A model generated the notes under the pieces. It saw only the letters and a list, made by a program, of their open reading frames with translations. It was not told the origin of the DNA and made no database searches. A program made the position numbers and the translations under genes. Positions 42,198 to 50,374 of a stretch of DNA of 64,000 bases are shown piece after piece (position 1 is the first letter of the stretch; every line of letters begins with the position of its first letter). This DNA is from CAXQUZ01 sp942491145 (lineage in GTDB: Bacteria > Myxococcota_A > UBA796 > UBA2385), in contig CALOBC010000008.1 of the NCBI GenBank assembly GCA_942491145.1, positions 62,001 to 126,000 of the forward strand, in the 5' to 3' direction.

Positions 42198-42452
42198 TCA
42201 GGCGCTGATCTCTTCAGCTTCTGCCACCTTGGACTTCACTTCGCCGGGGCTCGCGTCGAGGGCCTTCGACAGGTCTTCGTCTTCGCCGTGCTTCATGCCC
42301 TGCTTGAATGCCTTCACACCGGAACCCAGCTGACCCAGCACGGCCGGCAGCTTGCCAATTCCGAAGAAGATCAGCACGATGACAAGGATGATGCCGAGCT
42401 CCCAGGGGCCAGGCATCCAAGCAAGGAAGCTGAGGGTCGCAGGGACGGACAT
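42198..42452 (-). CDS. tatA: Sec-independent translocase protein TatA/E
   Basis: This 84-residue protein has one N-terminal transmembrane helix (WELGIILVIVLIFFG), the FG motif hinge, and the amphipathic helix KLPAVLGQLGSGVKAFKQGM typical of TatA. The C-terminal tail is charged. It would form the pore component for folded-protein export. No tatB or tatC is visible in the window, so they lie elsewhere. Confidence 0.9.
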   Translation of the reverse strand: MSVPATLSFLAWMPGPWELGIILVIVLIFFGIGKLPAVLGQLGSGVKAFKQGMKHGEDEDLSKALDASPGEVKSKVAEAEEISA

Positions 42453-42535
42453 CGTGTACCTCGGGTTCGGGCACCGGCAAAAAACGGCGGCGCGCGGGGC
42501 AAGCGGGCGGCTCCCAACTTGCGGTCCCGGCTAGT

Positions 42536-43522
42536 CTATCCGTTTGGGAACGGCAACCGCCAGACTCCCTGCTCGGTGACCCAGGCCGTGATCAGGGCGG
42601 CAGGGGTCACATCGAAGGCCGGATTCCAGACCGGGACCTGTGCGGGCGCGATGGGTGTGCCCTGAACCTGCCGCACTTCATCACCGTCCCTTTCCTCGAT
42701 GGGAATGGCGTCACCATCAGCACAGTCGCGGTCCAATGTGTCGGTGGGCATCGCCACAAAGAAGGGCACCCCGTAGTGCCGGCACAACACAGCGAGGCCG
42801 AGGCTGCCGATCTTGTTTGCGGCATCGCCATTTTGCGCCACCCGATCACACCCGATGACACAGGCGCCGATCTGCCCGGTGGCCAGCAGGGCGCCGGCCA
42901 TGCCATCGGTGATGAGGGTGCACGGAATGCCGTCTTCCAGGCACTCGTGCGCAGTGAGTCGCGCACCCTGCAGGTACGGACGGGTCTCCAGCGCAAACAC
43001 ATGCAGGGCCACGCCCGCTGCCAACGCACTGCGGACCATGCCCAGCGCCGTGCCATGCCCCCCTGTGGCGAGGCTGCCGGTGTTGCAGATGGTGAGCACC
43101 CCATTGCGGGAGGCCAGGGCGTCCTGCAGCAGGGCAACGCCCGCCTGACCCAGCGCCCGGTTGTTCGCCACGTCGAGGGCATGCTCGGCGCACGCCGCGG
43201 TCAACACCGCCTCATCGTCCAGCATCGCCAAGCGCTCGAGCACCGCGCGGAGGTTGACGGCGGTGGGCCGAGCCGCGAGCAGACCCGCGCTCGCCACGGC
43301 CCGGTCAGCCCCCTCCTGCACCGCCAACGCCAGGCCATAGGCACCCGCAATGGCGATGGCCGGGGCCCCCCGAACCACCATCACGCGGATGGCCCAAGCC
43401 ACCTCCACCCAGCTGCCGAGGCGAAGCCAGACGGACGAAATTGGCAGCGCACGCTGGTCGAGCAGCAGGAGCGCATCCTCGTCCCACCGAATCGCCTGAA
43501 GAGGCTGTTTATCATCACTCAC
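42536..43522 (-). CDS. mtnA: Methylthioribose-1-phosphate isomerase
   Basis: This 328-residue methionine-salvage isomerase converts 5-methylthioribose-1-phosphate to the ribulose form. The active-site Cys is in LTICNTGSLATGGHG, the conserved Asp in VIGCDRVAQNGDAANKIG, and RGAPAIAIAGAYGLAL and FALETRPYLQGARLTA are also family signatures. It overlaps hutI by 4 nt (ATGA at 43519-43522). Confidence 0.92.
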   Translation of the reverse strand: MSDDKQPLQAIRWDEDALLLLDQRALPISSVWLRLGSWVEVAWAIRVMVVRGAPAIAIAGAYGLALAVQEGADRAVASAGLLAARPTAVNLRAVLERLAMLDDEAVLTAACAEHALDVANNRALGQAGVALLQDALASRNGVLTICNTGSLATGGHGTALGMVRSALAAGVALHVFALETRPYLQGARLTAHECLEDGIPCTLITDGMAGALLATGQIGACVIGCDRVAQNGDAANKIGSLGLAVLCRHYGVPFFVAMPTDTLDRDCADGDAIPIEERDGDEVRQVQGTPIAPAQVPVWNPAFDVTPAALITAWVTEQGVWRLPFPNG

Positions 43523-44814
43523 AGCGCATCATCCCGCAGCACCACAGTGCCATCTCGCACAACCAAGAGGGCCCGATGCGCACCCATCTGCTGCACCAGA
43601 CCGTCGATGCCGGCCGGTTCTCCGGGAGGGGCCGCAAACACCGCCAAGTCGCCGACACTGCCCGCACCCAGCCACCCCAGCTCTGGCCGCCCGAGCGCCT
43701 GACCCGCCGTGCGCGTGAGCCCGAGAAAGGCCTCCTCCACGGTGAAGCCTTGGGTGATGCACGCCAGCGTGGCGATGGTCCATGGGCAGTGAACCGGAGA
43801 GCTGCCCGGGTTGAGATCGGTCGCAATGGCCAGCGGCACGCCAGCCTCGCGGAGGGCATCGACCGGCGGAGCCGAGTCCCTCAGATAGAGCTGAGCGCCC
43901 GGAAGCAGCACCCCCACGGTGCCATGGGCGGCCATCGCGGCAATGCCGACGCTGTCAATGCGCTCAAGGTGGTCCACACACGTGGCCCCCAGGGCCGCTG
44001 CCACCGCCGCAATGCCGGTGTGAGAGACTTGCTCGGCGTGGGCCCGCACCGACAGCCCGAGCGCGCGCCCGGCCTCGAGGATGGCGCGAGACTCGTCCAG
44101 ATCGAAGGCGCCTCGGTCGCAGTAGACGTCCACAAAGTCGGCGAGCTCGGCGCAACGGGGGAGCTGCTCTTCGATGACCTGGCGGACATAGGCGCCGCGG
44201 AGCCGAGACGAGCGGTACGCCTCGGGAATCGCGTGGGCACCGAGAAAGGTGGGCACCACCCGCACGGTGTCTTGGCAGTCCCAGGCAGCATCCAAGATCT
44301 TCTCTTCGGCGTCGGGCGACAAGCCGTAGCCGCTCTTCACTTCCACGGTGGTCACCCCATGGCTCCGCAGGCCCTCCAGCCGCAGCCGCCCCAAGCAAGC
44401 CAGATCGTCCCGGGAGGCCCGGCGGGTGGCCGCCACTGTCGAGAGGATGCCGCCGCCTTCTTCCAAAATCTGGGTGTAGGGCGTGCCGGCCAGCCGCCGC
44501 CGAAATTCCCCAGACCGCGAGCCCGCCCAGATCGCATGGGTGTGGCAGTCGACCAGCCCTGGCACGCCGATCAGCCCCGCACAGTCGATCACTTCGTCGG
44601 CCCCGGGGGCATGCGCCGCCGGTCCGATCCACGCCACACGCCCGTCCACAAAGGCGATGCTGCACTGTTCATGGCGACCGAGCGGACCCGCCGCCGGGTC
44701 GCATGTGTACAGGCACGCAAGATTGTGCACCAGCAGCTCCGCCTGGGCCGGCGGACCACCGGACCGCAGCGTGGGGCCCAAGCCAACCGACACGGGGCCA
44801 TCAGGTCCAGACAT
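43519..44814 (-). CDS. hutI: Imidazolonepropionase
   Basis: This 431-residue amidohydrolase-superfamily enzyme cleaves imidazolone-5-propionate to N-formimino-glutamate in histidine breakdown. The metal ligands are in DCHTHAIWAG (HxH), with further motifs SRSGEFRRRL, VEVKSGYGLS, RAHAEQVSHTG and ATDLNPGSSP. The other hut genes are not in the window. Its stop overlaps the start of mtnA (ATGA), so histidine catabolism and methionine salvage genes share a transcript. Confidence 0.93.
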   Translation of the reverse strand: MSGPDGPVSVGLGPTLRSGGPPAQAELLVHNLACLYTCDPAAGPLGRHEQCSIAFVDGRVAWIGPAAHAPGADEVIDCAGLIGVPGLVDCHTHAIWAGSRSGEFRRRLAGTPYTQILEEGGGILSTVAATRRASRDDLACLGRLRLEGLRSHGVTTVEVKSGYGLSPDAEEKILDAAWDCQDTVRVVPTFLGAHAIPEAYRSSRLRGAYVRQVIEEQLPRCAELADFVDVYCDRGAFDLDESRAILEAGRALGLSVRAHAEQVSHTGIAAVAAALGATCVDHLERIDSVGIAAMAAHGTVGVLLPGAQLYLRDSAPPVDALREAGVPLAIATDLNPGSSPVHCPWTIATLACITQGFTVEEAFLGLTRTAGQALGRPELGWLGAGSVGDLAVFAAPPGEPAGIDGLVQQMGAHRALLVVRDGTVVLRDDAL

Positions 44815-44935
44815 GGGTCTCCTTTGGTCGCCATCGCCAGGCGAGCGGGGCCAACACCCAGCGAGCGAGGCACCACCGTCCTATCCGGTCTGGCAACCCC
44901 CACGGGCCCCCACCGCCGCCCTGTATGCTTGTGCC

Positions 44936-44940
44936 GGAGG
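44936..44940 (+). promoter_or_regulatory. Shine-Dalgarno deciding the 44947 GTG start
   Basis: GGAGG ends 6 nt before the GTG at 44947, making this start far better supported than the longer open frame upstream. Confidence 0.7.
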
Positions 44941-44946
44941 ATTTCC

Positions 44947-45252
44947 GTGCCCCACTCTCCCCATCCTGCCCTTGAGCGGCTGTGCGCCCTTCCCGGCGCC
45001 CCCTCCCCTGCCCGCGCGGCAGCGGTGGTGGCCGCATTGGAAGACGCCGGCTTCACCCTGTTGGGGCCCGCTCCCGGCGCCTCGCCCCTCGCCCTGCGCT
45101 TTGTCGGGGACGACGGCAACCTCGAGCTGTCGGCCCACGACATTCACCAGCTCGCCGATGCAGCAGACCGCGCCGAGCCTGCACCATGGCGCCCATTTCT
45201 GTTGCAGGATGTCCGCAACGCTCGACCTCCGCCCAGTGGAAGGCCCCGATGA
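44947..45252 (+). CDS. Hypothetical protein, first gene of an envelope operon
   Basis: This 101-residue soluble protein begins MPHSPHPALERLCALPGAPS and has an alternating pattern (ALEDAGFTLLGPAPG, PLALRFVGDDGNLELSAHDI). The family is not recognised. GGAGG supports the GTG start. Its stop overlaps the ATG of the next gene (ATGA at 45249-45252). Confidence 0.58.
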   Translation: MPHSPHPALERLCALPGAPSPARAAAVVAALEDAGFTLLGPAPGASPLALRFVGDDGNLELSAHDIHQLADAADRAEPAPWRPFLLQDVRNARPPPSGRPR

Positions 45253-46040
45253 CCCCTCGATGCGCACTGCTGCTCCCCCTCGCCCTCATGGCTTGCTCCG
45301 AAGAGCCCAAGACCGACAAGTCCATCGACGCCGAACCCGAAGAGACCGGCGACCCGGTGGACGACGGACCGGCCGATCCGGTCCACCCGACTGGTGACCG
45401 GATCCTGCTGTACTACGGCAATGGCGGCTATGCCCAGGTCGGCGACGCGGGCGGATTCTCCGACTTTGACGACCACATCAAGACCACGCTCGGCTGGAAC
45501 ACGGACCACCGCAGCGACTGGACCGAAGACCTCAGCCAGTACCGCATGATTGGCCTGCTGGCGCTGGGTCACGACGGGGGCGAGAACCTGTCGGAGGACC
45601 AGATCCAAGCGCTCATCGCCGCCAACGCCGCCGGCACGCGGCTGGTGTTCATGGCGGACGTGGACTCTTGTGGGTCCACCGTGATGGCCGATGCCATCAC
45701 CCGGGTGGGCAGCTCCATGGGCTACACCGGCGAGGCCCCGGACCCCACCTATGTGGCCCAGTCCGCCGGCGATGACCTGAGCCCCAACCACCAGCTCACC
45801 GCCGGGCTCAGCGAAGTGCGGTTCCGGGCGCCGTGCTGGGTGGACGCGGGCGGTGGCAGCCCCATCTCGCTGGCGAGCAACGGAAACGCCATCGTCGGCA
45901 CGCAGCTGCTCGACCACGGCGGCGAGGTCATTGTCATGGGAGACTTCGGGGTCATCGATGACTCCGGCAACTTTGCCCGCGAAGACCTCGACAACAAGCT
46001 CTTCGGGGAGAACCTCGTAAAGGTCGATCCCACCCTGTAG
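45249..46040 (+). CDS. Lipoprotein with GATase1/DUF4350-like fold
   Basis: This 263-residue lipoprotein (MTPRCALLLPLALMAC) has an acidic, Pro-rich spacer. Its main domain runs from DRILLYYGNGGYAQ through MIGLLALGHDGGENLS to GEVIVMGDFGVIDDSG. The order of strands with a late GGEVIVMGDF resembles GATase1/ThuA/DUF4350-type domains, which often lack the catalytic Cys. This is a weak fold resemblance. It is translationally coupled to the preceding small gene and followed 11 nt later by a polytopic membrane protein gene. Confidence 0.6.
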   Translation: MTPRCALLLPLALMACSEEPKTDKSIDAEPEETGDPVDDGPADPVHPTGDRILLYYGNGGYAQVGDAGGFSDFDDHIKTTLGWNTDHRSDWTEDLSQYRMIGLLALGHDGGENLSEDQIQALIAANAAGTRLVFMADVDSCGSTVMADAITRVGSSMGYTGEAPDPTYVAQSAGDDLSPNHQLTAGLSEVRFRAPCWVDAGGGSPISLASNGNAIVGTQLLDHGGEVIVMGDFGVIDDSGNFAREDLDNKLFGENLVKVDPTL

Positions 46041-46051
46041 GCCCTCAAGCC

Positions 46052-47413
46052 GTGCCGGGCGATGTCCGCCCACCGCAGCTCGCCGACGAGCTTCTGGAGC
46101 CCACAATCACGACCGTCCGGACCTCATGGGCCGTGGCTGCCCTGGCACTGGTGGTCTGCGGCGCGCTGGCTTGGCGACATCCCGGACTGCGCCTCGTCGA
46201 CTTTCTGAGCTTCGCGAGCCGACCCGACCGAATTGCCGATGGACAGGATATTGTCAACGACTTGTATCCGGTTGGCTACCCGGCCATGGTGGGCATCAGT
46301 GGGGCCATCGTGGGCAGCCGCCTCGTGGGGGCCAAGGTGCTCGCGGTGCTGGCCGCGGCGCTGTCGGCCGGAGCCGTGGCCCGGTGGCTGGGGCCGGTTG
46401 TGGGCCTCTGGCTGATCGCCCAGCCGGTGTGGTTGACGTACGGCGCAACGGAAGGCACTGACCTTCCTTCGTTTGCGTTGTGTACACTCGCCCTCGCGCT
46501 GGCCCGGCGCAGACCGGCGGCGGCGGGGGCGGTACTCGGCCTGGCCTTCCTCACCCGCTACACCGCAATGGCGGCCATTCCCGGTGTGCTCTGGCTGGCC
46601 GGACGCCGCGGCTGGGTCCGGTGCCTCGCCGGTCTTGTGTTGGGCACCACCCCCCACTGGTTGGCGGCGGTGTGGCTGGGGCGCTCCCCAGTCCCCGACC
46701 AGTCCTTCAACCTCGCGGTGGGGGCTGGGGCACGGATGGACATCTGGGGCGCGCTGGCACACTGGCCCCAAGGACTGACCCGGGCGGTGTCCCCCTACCT
46801 CGACCAGGGCGCATTTCTCGTCGGGGCCGCCGGGCTCGGGTTCGCCGGGCTGCGGGGAGATAGGCGAGCCATTGCGCTGTTGTCCTTCGCGGCGCTCCAC
46901 CTCGCGATGGTCTCGCTGGCTTTCGCCAACCCCCGACTGCTGTTGCCGACATTGCTGACTGTTGCGCTGGGGCTGCCCCTTGTGTTGCAACACAACCGGC
47001 TCGCCCGGACAGGCCTGGCCATCGCAGCTGGCGTCTGGGGGGTGGTCGCAGTGGGGAGTGCGTGGGTCGTGGACGGACAGGAGGCCGCGCTGCACGAGGT
47101 GGTGGGCATTGTGAGCACCGGAGGGGGGCCGGTCCTGAGCACCGATCCCTGGGTTCACCGCCTCGCCGGCGACCGCTTGGAGCCGTCCATTCCTGCGCGG
47201 GAGCTGGGTGGGGATCCTCGGGCCCTCGACGGCACCCAGCTGGCCCAAGGTGCCCGTCAACGGGGCATTCAGCAAGTGGTGCTCGACCGCGCACGGGTGG
47301 GCCGCACCTACCCGGGTCTCTCCGATGCACTGCGGCGGCCGGAGCACGTCGAGGGGCTGACCGTTCGTGCACAGACGGACCGCTATGTTGTGTTTGCTGT
47401 GGACCCGCGCTGA
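46052..47413 (+). CDS. Polytopic membrane protein, GT-C glycosyltransferase-like
   Basis: This 453-residue protein has around ten transmembrane helices and a soluble C-terminal part (about 360-450). The N-terminal loop after the first helix has LRLVDFLSFASRPDRIADGQD, and helix-rich segments AGAVLGLAFLTRYTAMAAIPGVLW resemble GT39/GT-C mannosyltransferase proteins. The acceptor and donor cannot be inferred. GTG 46052 is used as start. It forms the third gene of the 44947-46052 operon. Confidence 0.58.
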   Translation: MPGDVRPPQLADELLEPTITTVRTSWAVAALALVVCGALAWRHPGLRLVDFLSFASRPDRIADGQDIVNDLYPVGYPAMVGISGAIVGSRLVGAKVLAVLAAALSAGAVARWLGPVVGLWLIAQPVWLTYGATEGTDLPSFALCTLALALARRRPAAAGAVLGLAFLTRYTAMAAIPGVLWLAGRRGWVRCLAGLVLGTTPHWLAAVWLGRSPVPDQSFNLAVGAGARMDIWGALAHWPQGLTRAVSPYLDQGAFLVGAAGLGFAGLRGDRRAIALLSFAALHLAMVSLAFANPRLLLPTLLTVALGLPLVLQHNRLARTGLAIAAGVWGVVAVGSAWVVDGQEAALHEVVGIVSTGGGPVLSTDPWVHRLAGDRLEPSIPARELGGDPRALDGTQLAQGARQRGIQQVVLDRARVGRTYPGLSDALRRPEHVEGLTVRAQTDRYVVFAVDPR

Positions 47414-47585
47414 GCCATTCAACAGGTCCAGCCTGCACCATCCCCTGGGCCCCCTGCGGCTGCCTGGGCGGCAACAAGCGATGAGGCTTCAGGGACCGGG
47501 CCCATGGGCCGACCCCCCTCCCCGGTCAGCGATGACGCCGGGTTCGAGGGGCGCCCTCGGCAGCTCGGCACACCCGGAGCTTGCG

Positions 47586-47948
47586 ATGCCTGTAGTCCAG
47601 ATCCACGCCCTCCGTCCCCCTGAGCCCGAGCAGCGCGACACCTGCCTGTCCGCCATCGTCGACGGCATCGGGTCGGCGCTGGGTACCGGGCCGTCCGGCA
47701 TCTGGGTCCAGTGGGTCACTGTCGATGCCATGCACACCGGCAGCCGGCCCCGGGAGTTCTCGGGGCACTGTCCGGTGGTCACCATCCGGGCGAGGATCGG
47801 CAGAACGCCCGATCAGGTCGGCGCCGCGCTCCAGTCCACAGCCACAGCGGTGGCGGCCGCCCTGGACCTTCCCCTCGCTGACGTCTGGGTCCACTGGCAA
47901 GACTTGGCGCCCAGCACGGTCTTCGCAGGGGGCGCCCTCCAAGAGTGA
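47586..47948 (+). CDS. Tautomerase (4-oxalocrotonate tautomerase-like)
   Basis: This 120-residue protein starts MPVVQIHALRPPEPEQRD, so after Met removal the catalytic N-terminal Pro is exposed. The pattern VV.IHAL..PE....Q matches 4-oxalocrotonate/MIF-like tautomerases. It is longer than classic 4-OT (62 residues) and continues with a second half (VTIRARIGRTPDQVGAALQ, WVHWQDLAPSTVFAGG), perhaps a fused or duplicated unit. Substrate unknown. Confidence 0.68.
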   Translation: MPVVQIHALRPPEPEQRDTCLSAIVDGIGSALGTGPSGIWVQWVTVDAMHTGSRPREFSGHCPVVTIRARIGRTPDQVGAALQSTATAVAAALDLPLADVWVHWQDLAPSTVFAGGALQE

Positions 47949-47991
47949 CCCCCCCGCGCCGAGGGCCCCGGATGGTGTCCCGGGGAGACCA

Positions 47992-49818
47992 TCACAGACA
48001 CAACCCAAACCACGACTGCCCCTCGACCACCTGGTCCACACAACTCAAGCCATCGGGACACACTGGCGCCGCAGTGTCGCAGTGGGTGTAGCAGCGCGCG
48101 TCAACCCAGCTGCAGAACAGGCCAGGTGCACAGGCATCCGCCGCACCGGTCCACCCGCAGCTGTCGCCGGCCAGCCCCGGCCCTCCCGGCCAGCAAGCAT
48201 TGGTGTCAATATCGACGGGGACGCAGTTCTCGCCGTACCAGGAAGGTGCGCAGTCCTGGTCCAACAGCGAGCAGCTGGCAAACGGCCGACAGACCGCCTC
48301 ACCGGCGCTGGTCTCGACACATGCGCTGGCGCCACAGTCATCAACAACGGCCCCGGGCACGTCACACACGTCGGCACAGGTCCAGCGGTCCACATCGCAG
48401 CGCTGGCCGTCTGGGCAGTCGTCGGCCGCGACACACGCCGATGTGCCCGGTGACGTGGGCACCAGCTCCCCTGGAACCAGCGGCACCCCTCGAAGCCAGA
48501 TCTGCTCCGTCTCGCGAAGGGCAGAGATGCTGACCGTCGGATCTGCGGACAGCACCAGCAGGTCGGCGCGGTAGCCGGGGGCCACAAAGCCGGAGTCCGT
48601 CCAACCGAGCAGCTCAGCAGGGGCCGACGTGGCCGCAGCCAGGGCCTCCGTGGGACTCAGTCCCAGCTCCACAAGCCCCTCCAGCTCACGAATCAAGCCG
48701 AGGCCGTGGGGCACGAACCAGTACCCCGCGTCGGACCCTGCGATGATGGGAGTGCCCGCTTGGTGCCAGGATTCGAGGTTGGCCGCAGCCGCATCTCCCC
48801 ACTGCGGCGCGTGCTCCCGCCACCCACCCGACAGCAGCCTGGGATTGTCGAAGATGGCCTGCCAGTCGGCAACCACATCGTCGTTGGTGAAGGTCAGATC
48901 GTCGCCGAGAAGGGCGCCGGACAGCAGGTCATCGGTGCCCCGAAAGGCCCCCAGTGTGGACGTCACCGGGGCGTCCGGCGCGGGAGCCCCAGACACCGAG
49001 AACACCGGGTGGGCGAGCACATCCACGCCGCTGCTCAGCGCGTCGGCCATGTCCGTGGGTGTGTCGGTGTGGGCGAAGACGGGCTGGCGGGCCGCCGTGG
49101 TGATGCTCAGCAGATCGGCCAGATCCAGCCGAGGGGTCGGCCAAGGCGTGAAGTCCGCGTCGGCGAGGGCCACCTTGATGCCGTCCGCCCGAGACAAGGC
49201 CCCGACGAGCTCTGCCGCGGTCCCGTCCTCCCCCACAAAGCGGCACTGTTGGGGATCATTGACGGTCTCACACGGATGGCTGCCCGGCGCGGTCAGGAAC
49301 GGCCCCGTCGCGAAGATGCGAGGGCCGGGAAGCTCCCCGTCGTCGATGCGATCACGCAGATCAAAGATGGTCTCTGGCGCTCCGAGATCGGCCACCCCCA
49401 GCACACCCCAGGCGAGATTGGCCCGCAGGTTGTCGGCGAGGCCAGGGATGCCGGACGTGAGCGCCCCCGACAAGTAGAGGTGCACGTGGGCGTCGATGAG
49501 CCCGGGGGTCACGGTGCGCCCGGGAAGTGCGTGGACCTCGGCATCTGCAGGCCACGGCCCCCCAGCTGGACGCACATCCCAGATCAGCTGGCCCACCAGC
49601 ACCACGGCCTGATCGTCCCGGGCGCCCTCGGCGTCCACCACCCGGACCTGGTCCAGCACCACAGCATCGTGGGGCAGGTCATCGACCGCGGTGTCGCCGT
49701 CGCCGGCCTTGGTGCCCCCCGAGCCAGCGCAACCCACCATCAGCACAAGCAAGGTGACAGCCCGCGCACAAGGCGAGGTCGATGATTGGCGGCAAGGCAC
49801 GAGGTCGTTACCGGGCAT
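47992..49818 (-). CDS. Amidohydrolase-superfamily lipoprotein with Cys-rich C-terminus
   Basis: This 608-residue protein has an N-terminal lipoprotein signal (VLMVGCAG) and an amidohydrolase domain (about 45-460) with VTPGLIDAHVHLYLS (HxH), FAHTDTP, and IIAGSDAGYW, as in imidazolonepropionase-type enzymes. The C-terminal ~140 residues hold about 20 Cys (e.g. CVAADDCPDGQRC, CDVPGAVVDDCGASAC, CSLLDQDC). Such a disulfide-rich tail is common on myxobacterial surface proteins. ATG 49818 is the start. It is divergent from infA across 139 bp. Confidence 0.75.
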   Translation of the reverse strand: MPGNDLVPCRQSSTSPCARAVTLLVLMVGCAGSGGTKAGDGDTAVDDLPHDAVVLDQVRVVDAEGARDDQAVVLVGQLIWDVRPAGGPWPADAEVHALPGRTVTPGLIDAHVHLYLSGALTSGIPGLADNLRANLAWGVLGVADLGAPETIFDLRDRIDDGELPGPRIFATGPFLTAPGSHPCETVNDPQQCRFVGEDGTAAELVGALSRADGIKVALADADFTPWPTPRLDLADLLSITTAARQPVFAHTDTPTDMADALSSGVDVLAHPVFSVSGAPAPDAPVTSTLGAFRGTDDLLSGALLGDDLTFTNDDVVADWQAIFDNPRLLSGGWREHAPQWGDAAAANLESWHQAGTPIIAGSDAGYWFVPHGLGLIRELEGLVELGLSPTEALAAATSAPAELLGWTDSGFVAPGYRADLLVLSADPTVSISALRETEQIWLRGVPLVPGELVPTSPGTSACVAADDCPDGQRCDVDRWTCADVCDVPGAVVDDCGASACVETSAGEAVCRPFASCSLLDQDCAPSWYGENCVPVDIDTNACWPGGPGLAGDSCGWTGAADACAPGLFCSWVDARCYTHCDTAAPVCPDGLSCVDQVVEGQSWFGLCL

Positions 49819-49947
49819 CTTGATTCCAGGCTTCGCGCCGCGGGGGCGTCCGCAACGCTCCCCCCACCCCTACCGTGTGGGGCGACGCGTGCCGAAACGT
49901 CCGTGCAATCGCGATTTCCGCCTGCACGGACAATCCCTGTTCCGTTC

Positions 49948-49952
49948 GGAGG
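49948..49952 (+). promoter_or_regulatory. Shine-Dalgarno deciding the infA TTG start
   Basis: GGAGG at 49948-49952 is 5 nt before the TTG at 49958, which fixes the start of IF-1. Confidence 0.8.
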
Positions 49953-49957
49953 ATGAC

Positions 49958-50176
49958 TTGGCGAGTGACGACCTGATTCCAATCGAGGGTGAGATCGTAG
50001 AGGTCCACCCCGGCGGCACCTTTACCGTGCTGACCGAAGCGAAGACCAACGTGCATGCGCACCTCAGCGGCCGGCTGCGGCGCTTCCGCATCAAGGTGGT
50101 GCTGGGCGACCGCGTGACGGTCGAGGTCAGCCCCTACGACCTGTCCAAGGGTCGCATCACGTACCGGCACAAGTAG
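49958..50176 (+). CDS. infA: Translation initiation factor IF-1
   Basis: This 72-residue S1/OB-fold factor reads IPIEGEIVEVHPGGTFTV, HAHLSGRLRRFRIKVVLGDRVTVE and ends SPYDLSKGRITYRHK, matching bacterial IF-1 throughout. The start is TTG at 49958 with an ideal GGAGG Shine-Dalgarno; no in-frame ATG is near. Upstream in-frame sequence does not match IF-1. Non-AUG initiation of an initiation-factor gene is notable. hemB follows about 200 nt later. Confidence 0.93.
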   Translation: MASDDLIPIEGEIVEVHPGGTFTVLTEAKTNVHAHLSGRLRRFRIKVVLGDRVTVEVSPYDLSKGRITYRHK

Positions 50177-50374
50177 TCCCGCCGGACGTGCGCCGCGCAG
50201 CCATGGCCCACCCCCCCACGACTTGCGTTGTGGGCCATGCGCGCCGGCGTCCTGCTCCCCTCGCCCGCCGAGGTGCCACTGAGGTACCGGGCTCTGCCGT
50301 GGCAGCCCTCGCTCCCCACAGGGTATGAGCCGCCGGGCGCCGGCTGCGCCTCCCCCTACCTCCGCGGAGTGTTC

